A stretch of DNA of 64,000 nt, from positions 4,526,001 to 4,590,000 of the forward strand of contig OX392529.1 in assembly GCA_947623455.1 (NCBI GenBank). The letters run 5' to 3'. Origin of the DNA: Mimachlamys varia (lineage: Eukaryota; Mollusca; Bivalvia; Pectinida; Pectinidae). Under the pieces are notes generated by a model. It did not search any database and had not been told where the DNA came from. It was given only the letters and a program-made list of their open reading frames with translations. Every line of letters starts with the position of its first letter. The first letter of the stretch is position 1. Made by a program: the position numbers and the translations under genes. Below are positions 10,901 to 26,880 of this stretch, one piece after another.

Positions 10901-13900
10901 CTCCCACACCACCATACCTTGTCTCCCACACCACCATACCTTGTCTCCCACACCAACATACCTTGATTCCCACACCAACAAACCACATCTCCCACACCAA
11001 CATACCTTGTCTCCCACACCAACATACCTTGTCTACCACCCCAACATACCTTGTCTCCCACACCAACATACCACATCTCCCACACCACCATACCTTGTCT
11101 CCCACACCACCATACCTTGTCTCCCACACCAACATACCCCGTCTCCCACACCAACATACCACATCTCCCACACCGCCATACCTTGTCTCCCACACCACCA
11201 TACCTTGTCTCCCACACCAACATACCACATCTCCCACACCAACATACCACATCTCCCACACCACCATACCTTGTCTACTACACCACCATACCTTGTCTCC
11301 CACACCACCATACCTTGTCTCCCAAACCAACATACCCCGTCTCCCACACCAACATACCACATCTCCCACATCACCATATCTTGTCTCCCACACCAACATA
11401 CCACATCTCCCACACCAACATTCCAAGTCTCCCACACCAACATTTCAAGTCTCCCACACCAATATACCATATCTCATACACAAACATACCATATCTCCCA
11501 CACCAACATACCTTGTCTCCCACGCCAACATACCACATCTCCCACACCAACATACCTCGTCTCCCACACCAACATTCCAAGTCTCCCACACCAACATACC
11601 ATATCTCCCACACAAACATACCATATCTCCCACACCACCATACCTTGTCTCCCACACCAACATACCACATCTCCCACACCACCATACCACATCTCCCACA
11701 CCACCATACCTTGTCTCCCACACCAACATACCATATCTTACCACCCCAACATACCTTGTCTCCCACACCAACATACCCCGTCTCCCACACCAACATACCA
11801 CATATCCCACACCAACATACCACATATCCCACACCAACATACCACATCTCCCACCCCACCATACCACATCTCCCACACCAACATACCACATCTCCCACAC
11901 CACCATACCTTGTCTCCCACACCAACATACCATATCTTACCACCCCAACATACCTTGTCTCCCACACCAACATACCACATCTCCCACACCAACATACCAC
12001 ATCTCCCACACCAACATACCACATCTCCCACCCCACCATACCTTGTCTCCCACACCAACATACCCCGTCTCCCACACTAAAATTCCACGTCTCCCACACC
12101 ACCACACCACATCTCCCACACCACCATACCTTGTCTCCCACACCACCATACCTTGTCTCCCACACCAACATACCTTGTCTACCACACCAACATACCTTGT
12201 CTCCCACACCACCATACCACATCTCCCACACCACCATACCTTGTCTCCCACACCAACATACCACGTCTCCCACACTAACATACCCCGTCTCCCACACCAA
12301 CATTCCACATCTCCCACACCAACATACCACATCTCCCACACCAACATACCACATCTCCCACACCACCATACCTTGTCTACTACACCACCATACCTTGTCT
12401 CCCACACCACCATACCTTGTCTCCCACACCAACATACCCCGTCTCCCACACCAACATACCACATCTCCCACATCACCATATCTTGTCTCCCACACCACCA
12501 TACCTTGTCTCCCACACCAACATTCCAAGTCTCCCACACCAACATTTCAAGTCTCCCACACCAATATACCATATCTCCCACACAAACATACCATATCTCC
12601 CACACCAACATACCTTGTCTCCCACGCCAACATACCACATCTCCCACACCAACATACCTCGTCTCCCACACCAACATTCCAAGTCTCCCACACCAACATT
12701 CCATATCTCCCACACAAACATACCATATCTCCCACACCAACATACCTTGTCTCCCACACCAACATACCACATCTTCCACACCACCATACCACATCTCCCA
12801 CACCACCATACCTTGTCTCCCACACCAACATACCTTGTCTCCCACACCAACATACCACATCTCCCACACCAACATTCCAAGTCTCCCACACCAACATTTC
12901 AAGTCTCCCACACCAATATACCATATCTCCCACACAAACATACCATATCTCCCACACCAACATACCTTGTCTCCCACACCAACATACCTTGTCTCCCACA
13001 CCAACATACCTTGTCTCCCACGCCAACATACCACATCTCCCACACCAACATACCTCGTCTCCCACACCAACATTCCAAGTCTCCCACACCAACATTCCAT
13101 ATCTCCCACACAAACATACCATATCTCCCACACCAACATACCTTGTCTCCCACACCAACATACCACATCTCCCACACCACCATACCTTGTCTCCCACACC
13201 AACATACCATATCTTACCACCCCAACATACCTTGTCTCCCACAACAACATACCCCGTCTCCCACACCAACATACCCCGTCTCCCACATCAACATACCACA
13301 TATCCCACATCAACATACCACATATCCCACACCAACATACCACATATCCAAACCAACATACCACATATCCCACACCAACATACCTTGTCTCCCACACCAA
13401 CATACCTTGTCTACCACTCCAACATACCTTGTCTACCACACCAACATACCTTGTCTCCCACACCAACATACCACATATCCCACACCAACATACCACATCT
13501 CCCACACCAACATACCACATCTCCCACACCACCATACCTTGTCTCCCACACCAACATACCCCGTCTCCCACACTAACATTCCACGTCTCCCACACCACCA
13601 CACCACATCTCCCACACCACCATACCTTGTCTCCCACACCACCATACCTTGTCTCCCACACCAACATACCTTGTCTACCACACCAACATACCTTGTCTCC
13701 CACACCACCATACCACATCTCCCACACCACCATACCTTGTCTCCCACACCAACATACCACGTCTCCCACACTAACATACCCCGTCTCCCACACCAACATT
13801 CCACATCTCCCACACCAACATACCACATCTCCCACACCAACATACCACATCTCCCACACCACCATACCTTGTCTACTACACCACCATACCTTGTCTCCCA

Positions 13901-16900
13901 CACCACCATACCTTGTCTCCCACACCAACATACCCCGTCTCCCACACCAACATACCACATCTCCCACACCACCATACCTTGTCTCCCACACCACCATACC
14001 TTGTCTCCCACACCAACATACCTTGATTCCCACACCAACAAACCACATCTCCCACACCAACATACCTTGTCTCCCTCACCAACATACCTTGTCTACCACC
14101 CCAACATACCTTGTCTCCCACACCAACATACCACATCTCCCACACCACCATACCTTGTCTCCCACACCACCATACCTTGTCTCCCACACCAACATACCCC
14201 GTCTCCCACACCAACATACCACATCTCCCACACAGCCATACCTTGTCTCCCACACCACCATACCTTGTCTCCCACACCAACATACCACATCTCCCACACC
14301 AACATACCACATCTCCAACACCACCATACCTTGTCTACTACACCACCATACCTTGTCTCCCACACCACCATACCTTGTCTCCCAAACCAACATACCCCGT
14401 CTCCCACACCAACATACCACATCTCCCACATCACCATATCTTGTCTCCCACACCAACATACCACATCTCCCACACCAACATTCCAAGTCTCCCACACCAA
14501 CATTTCAAGTCTCCCACACCAATATACCATATCTCCCACACAAACATACCACATCTCCCACACCACCATACCTTGTCTCCCACACCACCATACCTTGTCT
14601 CCCACACCAACATACCTTGTCTACCACACCAACATACCTTGTCTCCCACACCACCATACCACATCTCCCACACCACCATACCTTGTCTCCCACACCAACA
14701 TACCACGTCTCCCACACTAACATACCCCGTCTCCCACACCAACATTCCACATCTCCCACACCAACATACCACATCTCCCACACCAACATACCACATCTCC
14801 CACACCACCATACCTTGTCTACTACACCACCATACCTTGTCTCCCACACCACCATACCTTGTCTCCCACACCAACATACCCCGTCTCCCACACCAACATA
14901 CCACATCTCCCACATCACCATATCTTGTCTCCCACACCACCATACCTTGTCTCCCACACCAACATTCCAAGTCTCCCACACCAACATTTCAAGTCTCCCA
15001 CACCAATATACCATATCTCCCACACAAACATACCATATCTCCCACACCAACATACCTTGTCTCCCACGCCAACATACCACATCTCCCACACCAACATACC
15101 TCGTCTCCCACACCAACATTCCAAGTCTCCCACACCAACATTCCATATCTCCCACACAAACATACCATATCTCCCACACCAACATACCTTGTCTCCCACA
15201 CCAACATACCACATCTTCCACACCACCATACCACATCTCCCACACCACCATACCTTGTCTCCCACACCAACATACCTTGTCTCCCACACCAACATACCAC
15301 ATCTCCCACACCAACATTCCAAGTCTCCCACACCAACATTTCAAGTCTCCCACACCAATATACCATATCTCCCACACAAACATACCATATCTCCCACACC
15401 AACATACCTTGTCTCCCACACCAACATACCTTGTCTCCCACACCAACATACCTTGTCTCCCACGCCAACATACCACATCTCCCACACCAACATACCTCGT
15501 CTCCCACACCAACATTCCAAGTCTCCCACACCAACATTCCATATCTCCCACACAAACATACCATATCTCCCACACCAACATACCTTGTCTCCCACACCAA
15601 CATACCACATCTCCCACACCACCATACCTTGTCTCCCACACCAACATACCATATCTTACCACCCCAACATACCTTGTCTCCCACAACAACATACCCCGTC
15701 TCCCACACCAACATACCCCGTCTCCCACATCAACATACCACATATCCCACATCAACATACCACATATCCCACACCAACATACCACATATCCAAACCAACA
15801 TACCACATATCCCACACCAACATACCTTGTCTCCCACACCAACATACCTTGTCTACCACTCCAACATACCTTGTCTACCACACCAACATACCTTGTCTCC
15901 CACACCAACATACCACATATCCCACACCAACATACCACATCTCCCACACCAACATACCACATCTCCCACACCACCATACCTTGTCTCCCACACCAACATA
16001 CCCCGTCTCCCACACTAACATTCCACGTCTCCCACACCACCACACCACATCTCCCACACCACCATACCTTGTCTCCCACACCACCATACCTTGTCTCCCA
16101 CACCAACATACCTTGTCTACCACACCAACATACCTTGTCTCCCACACCACCATACCACATCTCCCACACCACCATACCTTGTCTCCCACACCAACATACC
16201 ACGTCTCCCACACTAACATACCCCGTCTCCCACACCAACATTCCACATCTCCCACACCAACATACCACATCTCCCACACCAACATACCACATCTCCCACA
16301 CCACCATACCTTGTCTACTACACCACCATACCTTGTCTCCCACACCACCATACCTTGTCTCCCACACCAACATACCCCGTCTCCCACACCAACATACCAC
16401 ATCTCCCACACCACCATACCTTGTCTCCCACACCACCATACCTTGTCTCCCACACCAACATACCTTGATTCCCACACCAACAAACCACATCTCCCACACC
16501 AACATACCTTGTCTCCCTCACCAACATACCTTGTCTACCACCCCAACATACCTTGTCTCCCACACCAACATACCAAGTCTCCCACACCAACATACCTTGT
16601 CTCCCACACCAACATTTCAAGTCTCCCACACCACCATACCTTGTCTCCCACACCAACATACCCCGTCTCCCACACCAACAAACCACATCTCCCACACAGC
16701 CATACCTTGTCTCCCACACCACCATACCTTGTCTCCCACACCAACATACCACATCTCCCACACCAACATACCACATCTCCCACACCACCATACCTTGTCT
16801 ACTACACCACCATACCTTGTCTCCCACACCACCATACCTTGTCTCCCAAACCAACATACCCCGTCTCCCACACCAACATACCACATCTCCCACATCACCA

Positions 16901-19900
16901 TATCTTGTCTCCCACACCAACATACCACATCTTCCACACCAACATTCCAAGTCTCCCACACCAACATTTCAAGTCTCCCACACCAATATACCATATCTCC
17001 CACACAAACATACCACATCTCCCACACCACCATACCTTGTGTCCCACACCACCATACCTTGTCTCCCACACCAACATACCTTGTCTACCACACCAACATA
17101 CCTTGTCTCCCACACCACCATACCACATCTCCCACACCACCATACCTTGTCTCCCACACCAACATACCACGTCTCCCACACTAACATACCCCGTCTCCCA
17201 CACCAACATTCCACATCTCCCACACCAACATACCACATCTCCCACACCAACATACCACATCTCCCACACCACCATACCTTGTCTACTACACCACCATACC
17301 TTGTCTCCCACACCACCATACCTTGTCTCCCACACCAACATACCCCGTCTCCCACACCAACATACCACATCTCCCACATCACCATATCTTGTCTCCCACA
17401 CCACCATACCTTGTCTCCCACACCAACATTCCAAGTCTCCCACACCAACATTTCAAGTCTCCCACACCAATATACCATATCTCCCACACAAACATACCAT
17501 ATCTCCCACACCAACATACCTTGTCTCCCACGCCAACATACCACATCTCCCACACCAACATACCTCGTCTCCCACACCAACATTCCAAGTCTCCCACACC
17601 AACATTCCATATCTCCCACACAAACATACCATATCTCCCACACCAACATACCTTGTCTCCCACACCAACATACCACATCTTCCACACCACCATACCACAT
17701 CTCCCACACCACCATACCTTGTCTCCCACACCAACATACCTTGTCTCCCACACCAACATACCACATCTCCCACACCAACATTCCAAGTCTCCCACACCAA
17801 CATTTCAAGTCTCCCACACCAATATACCATATCTCCCACACAAACATACCATATCTCCCACACCAACATACCTTGTCTCCCACACCAACATACCTTGTCT
17901 CCCACACCAACATACCTTGTCTCCCACGCCAACATACCACATCTCCCACACCAACATACCCCGTCTCCCACACCAACATTCCAAGTCTCCCACACCAACA
18001 TTCCATATCTCCCACACAAACATACCATATCTCCCACACCAACATACCTTGTCTCCCACACCAACATACCACATCTCCCACACCACCATACCTTGTCTCC
18101 CACACCAACATACCATATCTTACCACCCCAACATACCTTGTCTCCCACAACAACATACCCCGTCTCCCACACCAACATACCCCGTCTCCCACATCAACAT
18201 ACCACATATCCCACATCAACATACCACATATCCCACACCAACATACCACATATCCAAACCAACATACCACATATCCCACACCAACATACCTTGTCTCCCA
18301 CACCAACATACCTTGTCTACCACTCCAACATACCTTGTCTACCACACCAACATACCTTGTCTCCCACACCAACATACCACATCTCCCATACCACCATACC
18401 TTGTCTCCCACACCAACATACCCCGTCTCCCACACTAACATTCCACGTCTCCCACACCACCACACCACATCTCCCACACCACCATACCTTGTCTCCCACA
18501 CCACCATACCTTGTCTCCCACACCAACATACCTTGTCTACCACACCAACATACCTTGTCTCCCACACCACCATACCACATCTCCCACACCACCATACCTT
18601 GTCTCCCACACCAACATACCACGTCTCCCACACTAACATACCCCGTCTCCCACACCAACATTCCACATCTCCCACACCAACATACCACATCTCCCACACC
18701 AACATACCACATCTCCCACACCACCATACCTTGTCTACTACACCACCATACCTTGTCTCCCACACCACCATACCTTGTCTCCCACACCAACATACCCCGT
18801 CTCCCACACCAACATACCACATCTCCCACACCACCATACCTTGTCTCCCACACCACCATACCTTGTCTCCCACACCAACATACCTTGATTCCCACACCAA
18901 CAAACCACATCTCCCACACCAACATACCTTGTCTCCCTCACCAACATACCTTGTCTACCACCCCAACATACCTTGTCTCCCACACCAACATACCACATCT
19001 CCCACACCACCATACCTTGTCTCCCACACCAACATACCCCGTCTCCCACACCAACATACCACATCTCCCACACAGCCATACCTTGTCTCCCACACCACCA
19101 TACCTTGTCTCCCACACCAACATACCACATCTCCCACACCAACATACCACATCTCCCACACCACCATACCTTGTCTACTACACCACCATACCTTGTCTCC
19201 CACACCACCATACCTTGTCTCCCAAACCAACATACCCCGTCTCCCACACCAACATACCACATCTCCCACATCACCATATCTTGTCTCCCACACCAACATA
19301 CCACATCTCCCACACCAACATTCCAAGTCTCCCACACCAACATTTCAAGTCTCCCACACCAATATACCATATCTCCCACACAAACATACCATATCTCCCA
19401 CACCAACATACCTTGTCTCCCACGCCAACATACCACATCTCCCACACCAACATACCTTGTCTCCCACACCAACATTCCAAGTCTCCCACACCAACATTCC
19501 ATATCTCCCACACAAACATACCATATCTCCCACACCAACATACCTTGTCTCCCACACCAACATACCACATCTCCCACACCACCATACCACATCTCCCACA
19601 CCACCATACCTTGTCTCCCACACCAACATACCATATCTTACCACCCCAACATACCTTGTCTCCCACATCAACATACCACATATCCCACATCAACATACCA
19701 CATATCCAAACCAACATACCACATATCCCACACCAACATACCTTGTCTCCCACACCAACATACCTTGTCTACCACTCCAACATACCTTGTCTACCACACC
19801 AACATACCACATATCCCACACCAACATACCACATCTCCCACACCACCATACCTTGTCTCCCACACCAACATACCACGTCTCCCACATTAACATACCCCGT

Positions 19901-22900
19901 CTCCCACACCAACATTCCACATCTCCCACACCAACATACCACATCTCCCACACCAACATACCACATCTCCCACACCACCATACCTTGTCTACTACACCAC
20001 CATACCTTGTCTCCCACACCACCATACCTTGTCTCCCACACCAACATACCCCGTCTCCCACACCAACATACCACATCTCCCACATCACCATATCTTGTCT
20101 CCCACACCACCATACCTTGTCTCCCACACCAACATTCCAAGTCTCCCACACCAACATTTCAAGTCTCCCACACCAATATACCATATCTCCCACACAAACA
20201 TACCATATCTCCCACACCAACATACCTTGTCTCCCACGCCAACATACCACATCTCCCACACCAACATACCTCGTCTCCCACACCAACATTCCAAGTCTCC
20301 CACACCAACATTCCATATCTCCCACACAAACATACCATATCTCCCACACCAACATACCTTGTCTCCCACACCAACATACCACATCTTCCACACCACCATA
20401 CCACATCTCCCACACCACCATACCTTGTCTCCCACACCAACATACCTTGTCTCCCACACCAACATACCACATCTCCCACACCAACATTCCAAGTCTCCCA
20501 CACCAACATTTCAAGTCTCCCACACCAATATACCATATCTCCCACACAAACATACCATATCTCCCACACCAACATACCTTGTCTCCCACACCAACATACC
20601 TTGTCTCCCACACCAACATACCTTGTCTCCCACGCCAACATACCACATCTCCCACACCAACATACCTCGTCTCCCACACCAACATTCCAAGTCTCCCACA
20701 CCAACATTCCATATCTCCCACACAAACATACCATATCTCCCACACCAACATACCTTGTCTCCCACACCAACATACCACATCTCCCACACCACCATACCTT
20801 GTCTCCCACACCAACATACCATATCTTACCACCCCAACATACCTTGTCTCCCACAACAACATACCCCGTCTCCCACACCAACATACCCCGTCTCCCACAT
20901 CAACATACCACATATCCCACATCAACATACCACATATCCCACACCAACATACCACATATCCAAACCAACATACCACATATCCCACACCAACATACCTTGT
21001 CTCCCACACCAACATACCTTGTCTACCACTCCAACATACCTTGTCTACCACACCAACATACCTTGTCTCCCACACCAACATACCACATATCCCACACCAA
21101 CATACCACATCTCCCACACCAACATACCACATCTCCCATACCACCATACCTTGTCTCCCACACCAACATACCCCGTCTCCCACACTAACATTCCACGTCT
21201 CCCACACCACCACACCACATCTCCCACACCACCATACCTTGTCTCCCACACCACCATACCTTGTCTCCCACACCAACATACCTTGTCTACCACACCAACA
21301 TACCTTGTCTCCCACACCACCATACCACATCTCCCACACCACCATACCTTGTCTCCCACACCAACATACCACGTCTCCCACACTAACATACCCCGTCTCC
21401 CACACCAACATTCCACATCTCCCACACCAACATACCACATCTCCCACACCAACATACCACATCTCCCACACCACCATACCTTGTCTACTACACCACCATA
21501 CCTTGTCTCCCACACCACCATACCTTGTCTCCCACACCAACATACCCCGTCTCCCACACCAACATACCACATCTCCCACACCACCATACCTTGTCTCCCA
21601 CACCACCATACCTTGTCTCCCACACCAACATACCTTGATTCCCACACCAACAAACCACATCTCCCACACCAACATACCTTGTCTCCCTCACCAACATACC
21701 CCGTCTCCCACACCACCATACCTTGTCTCCCACACCACCATACCTTGTCTCCCACACCACCATACCTTGTCTACCACCCCAACATACCTTGTCTCCCACA
21801 CCAACATACCACATCTCCCACACCACCATACCTTGTCTCCCACACCAACATACCCCGTCTCCCACACCAACATACCACATCTCCCACACAGCCATACCTT
21901 GTCTCCCACACCACCATACCTTGTCTCCCACACCAACATACCACATCTCCCACACCAACATACCACATCTCCCACACCACCATACCTTGTCTACTACACC
22001 ACCATACCTTGTCTCCCACACCACCATACCTTGTCTCCCAAACCAACATACCCCGTCTCCCACACCAACATACCACATCTCCCACATCACCATATCTTGT
22101 CTCCCACACCAACATACCACATCTCCCACACCAACATTCCAAGTCTCCCACACCAACATTTCAAGTCTCCCACACCAATATACCATATCTCCCACACAAA
22201 CATACCATATCTCCCACACCAACATACCTTGTCTCCCACGCCAACATACCACATCTCCCACACCAACATACCTTGTCTCCCACACCAACATTCCAAGTCT
22301 CCCACACCAACATTCCATATCTCCCACACAAACATACCATATCTCCCACACCAACATACCTTGTCTCCCACACCAACATACCACATCTCCCACACCACCA
22401 TACCACATCTCCCACACCACCATACCTTGTCTCCCACACCAACATACCATATCTTACCACCCCAACATACCTTGTCTCCCACATCAACATACCACATATC
22501 CCACATCAACATACCACATATCCAAACCAACATACCACATATCCCACACCAACATACCTTGTCTCCCACACCAACATACCTTGTCTACCACTCCAACATA
22601 CCTTGTCTACCACACCAACATACCACATATCCCACACCAACATACCACATCTCCCACACCACCATACCTTGTCTCCCACACCAACATACCACGTCTCCCA
22701 CACTAACATACCCCGTCTCCCACACCAACATTCCACATCTCCCACACCAACATACCACATCTCCCACACCAACATACCACATCTCCCACACCACCATACC
22801 TTGTCTACTACACCACCATACCTTGTCTCCCACACCACCATACCTTGTCTCCCACACCAACATACCCCGTCTCCCACACCAACATACCACATCTCCCATA

Positions 22901-25900
22901 CCACCATACCTTGTCTCCCACACCACCATACCTTGTCTCCCACACTAACATACCCCGTCTCCCACACCAACATACCACATCTCCCACATCACCATATCTT
23001 GTCTCCCACACCACCATACCTTGTCTCCCACACCAACATACCCCGTCTCCCACACCAACATACCACATCTCCCACATCACCATATCTTGTCTCCCACACC
23101 ACCATACCTTGTCTCCCACACCAACATTCCAAGTCTCCCACACCAACATTTCAAGTCTCCCACACCAATATACCATATCTCCCACACAAACATACCATAT
23201 CTCCCACACCAACATACCTTGTCTCCCACGCCAACATACCACATCTCCCACACCAACATACCTCGTCTCCCACACCAACATTCCAAGTCTCCCACACCAA
23301 CATTCCATATCTCCCACACAAACATACCATATCTCCCACACCAACATACCTTGTCTCCCACACCAACATACCACATCTTCCACACCACCATACCACATCT
23401 CCCACACCACCATACCTTGTCTCCCACACCAACATACCTTGTCTCCCACACCAACATACCACATCTCCCACACCAACATTCCAAGTCTCCCACACCAACA
23501 TTTCAAGTCTCCCACACCAATATACCATATCTCCCACACAAACATACCATATCTCCCACACCAACATACCTTGTCTCCCACACCAACATACCTTGTCTCC
23601 CACACCAACATACCTTGTCTCCCACGCCAACATACCACATCTCCCACACCAACATACCTCGTCTCCCACACCAACATTCCAAGTCTCCCACACCAACATT
23701 CCATATCTCCCACACAAACATACCATATCTCCCACACCAACATACCTTGTCTCCCACACCAACATACCACATCTCCCACACCACCATACCTTGTCTCCCA
23801 CACCAACATACCCCGTCTCCCACACCAACATACCCCGTCTCCCACATCAACATACCACATATCCCACATCAACATACCACATATCCCACACCAACATACC
23901 ACATATCCAAACCAACATACCACATATCCCACACCAACATACCTTGTCTCCCACACCAACATACCTTGTCTACCACTCCAACATACCTTGTCTACCACAC
24001 CAACATACCTTGTCTCCCACACCAACATACCACATATCCCACACCAACATACCACATCTCCCACACCAACATACCACATCTCCCACACCACCATACCTTG
24101 TCTCCCACACCAACATACCCCGTCTCCCACACTAACATTCCACGTCTCCCACACCACCACACCACATCTCCCACACCACCATACCTTGTCTCCCACACCA
24201 CCATACCTTGTCTCCCACACCAACATACCTTGTCTACCACACCAACATACCTTGTCTCCCACACCACCATACCACATCTCCCACACCACCATACCTTGTC
24301 TCCCACACCAACATACCACGTCTCCCACACTAACATACCCCGTCTCCCACACCAACATTCCACATCTCCCACACCAACATACCACATCTCCCACACCAAC
24401 ATACCACATCTCCCACACCACCATACCTTGTCTACTACACCACCATACCTTGTCTCCCACACCACCATACCTTGTCTCCCACACCAACATACCCCGTCTC
24501 CCATACCAACATACCACATCTCCCACACCACCATACCTTGTCTCCCACACCACCATACCTTGTCTCCCACACCAACATACCTTGATTCCCACACCAACAA
24601 ACCACATCTCCCACACCAACATACCTTGTCTCCCACACCAACATACCTTGTCTACCACCCCAACATACCTTGTCTCCCACACCACCATACCACATCTCCC
24701 ACACCACCATACCTTGTCTCCCACACCACCATACCTTGTCTCCCACACCAACATACCCCGTCTCCCACACCAACATGTGGTACCACATCTCCCACACCAC
24801 CATACCTTGTCTCCCACACCACCATACCTTGTCTCCCACACCAACATACCACATCTCCCACACCAACATACCACATCTCCCACACCACCATACCTTGTCT
24901 ACTACACCACCATACCTTGTCTCCCACACCACCATACCTTGTCTCCCAAACCAACATACCCCGTCTCCCACACCAACATACCACATCTCCCACATCACCA
25001 TATCTTGTCTCCCACACCAACATACCACATATCCCACACCAACATTCCAAGTCTCCCACACCAACATTTCAAGTCTCCCACACCAATATACCATATCTCC
25101 CACACAAACATACCATATCTCCCACACCAACATACCTTGTCTCCCACGCCAACATACCACATCTCCCACACCAACATTCCAAGTCTCCCACACCAACATT
25201 CCAAGTCTCCCACACCAACATTCCATATCTCCCACACAAACATACCATATCTCCCACACCAACATACCTTGTCTCCCACACCAACATACCACATCTCCCA
25301 CACCACCATACCACATCTCCCACACCACCATACCTTGTCTCCCACACCAACATACCATATCTTACCACCCCAACATACCTTGTCTCCCACATCAACATAC
25401 CACATATCCCACATCAACATACCACATATCCAAACCAACATACCACATATCCCACACCAACATACCTTGTCTCCCACACCAACATACCTTGTCTACCACT
25501 CCAACATACCTTGTCTACCACACCAACATACCACATATCCCACACCAACATACCACATCTCCCACACCAACATACCACATCTCCCACACCACCATACCTT
25601 GTCTCCCACACCAACATACCCCGTCTCCCACACTAACATTCCACGTCTCCCACACCACCACACCACATCTCCCACACCACCATACCTTGTCTCCCACACC
25701 ACCATACCTTGTCTCCCACACCAACATACCTTGTCTACCACACCAACATACCTTGTCTCCCACACCACCATACCACATCTCCCACACCACCATACCTTGT
25801 CTCCCACACCAACATACCACGTCTCCCACACTAACATACCCCGTCTCCCACACCAACATTCCACATCTCCCACACCAACATACCACATCTCCCACACCAA

Positions 25901-26195
25901 CATACCACATCTCCCACACCACCATACCTTGTCTACTACACCACCATACCTTGTCTCCCACACCACCATACCTTGTCTCCCACACCAACATACCCCGTCT
26001 CCCACACCAACATACCTTGTCTCCCACACCACCATACCTTGTCTCCCACACCACCATACCTTGTCTCCCACACCAACATTCCACGTCTCCCACACCAACA
26101 CATCCCGTCTCCCACACCAACATACCACATCTCCCACACCAACATACCACATCTCCCACACCAACATATATTCCCAGTCTCCCACACATATGCAC
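7932..26195 (+). repeat. Giant 22-bp minisatellite (about 830 copies, 18.3 kb) in the TDRD5-like intron
   Basis: Consecutive TCTCCCACACCAACATACC strings are 22 bp apart (for example 8061 and 8083), differing mainly in the three bases that follow (TTG, ACA, CCG, ATA, CGT or AAG types). The plus strand is C/A-rich and nearly free of G. The edges decay gradually (7932-7980 and 26166-26195). One unit has no stop codon in any frame on either strand, and 22 is 1 modulo 3, so three units give a 22-residue pseudo-peptide in all frames. This creates open frames of up to 2,608 codons. Large blocks are repeated at distances of 2.4-3.1 kb, a higher-order structure. The array lies between exon E (ends 7731) and exon F (starts 26350), so it is intronic. 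Confidence 0.98.
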
Positions 26196-26349
26196 ACAGT
26201 TGTTAATAGACCATTCAACATATTTCACCAAACCTTCAGTTTCAGGAGGGAGTCAGGGATACTTTTCATTCTGTTGCAATATCAGTATATGTCATGTCAT
26301 GTAAACTTTCAATTGATTGATATATGAATTTTTTAAATCAATATTTCAG

Positions 26350-26430
26350 AGTTGGACAATGAATTCCAGAAACCGGTTTCTTAATTTAGTCACCAACAGA
26401 CCTCTGATAGCCCTGGTCAACTTTGAGAAG
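26350..26430 (+). CDS. TDRD5: TDRD5-like gene, exon F
   Basis: The exon is bounded by ATATTTCAG| and AAG|GTACGT. It has 27 codons in phase 0, including SWTMNSRNRFLNLVTNRPL and IALVNFEK. This matches the part of an extended Tudor domain with 'W(T/S)......F..L...(K/R)PLVA.V' after the LPAQAI segment. It lies only 155 bp downstream of the end of the 22-bp array and restores the frame set by exon E exactly, which shows that the array is spliced out as intron. Confidence 0.92.
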
Positions 26431-26736
26431 GTACGTACAGTGTCAGACCTGATGGGTGATTGTTTGGAGCAATTAATAGGATTCTAACATCAGTAGGATG
26501 CACCTTGTGGAATTGCTGAATTAAGAATTAATATTAAGTGTGTTTTTGCGATTAGCCAATCGTGCGAGCAAACCCTCTATAATTGAAGCTTAATCAGCAT
26601 GGAAATCATTTTACTGGTAATGCGAAGTTAGTTAACTAAATTTTATAATACGATTAGTCAATATTTAATTTGTTGTGAACTAAAGAGAGTTTGGCACTGG
26701 GTGACCTGACCTTGACCTTTAATTTGTTGTTTGAAG

Positions 26737-26880
26737 GATCGTGTACTGTCGCTGGTGTTGGTGGATACCTCCACCAAGGCGGACATCTGCCTCAATGATC
26801 TTCTGGTGACGGAGGGATACGCAAGGTTGGAGGAGGACAACCTGGCCACCAACTTTACAGGTCCGGTCGGGCACAAGGAG
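26737..26880 (+). CDS. TDRD5: TDRD5-like gene, exon G (end of extended Tudor domain)
   Basis: The exon is bounded by TTTGAAG| and GAG|GTAGGC. It has 48 codons in phase 0, with DRVLSLVLVDTSTKADICLN and the following LLVTEGYARLEEDN. The 'L.LVDTST..D...(N)..L...G.A' string is the last strand-helix unit of the module in TDRD5/TDRD7 proteins. After it the family becomes variable and disordered, so later exons are hard to recognise and none was identified. A second, very similar donor context lies 52 bp downstream (26933). Its use would shift the frame, so the first donor is preferred. Confidence 0.85.

Noticed and set aside
7970..26327. Very long open frames (up to 2,608 codons) on both strands, encoding His/Pro/Thr-rich or Gly/Trp/Val-rich repeats
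   Set aside because: All frames are open because the 22-bp unit has no stop in any frame. Exons on both sides join exactly across the region, which makes it intron. Frames end only where a chance unit change (CACTAAC) creates a stop.
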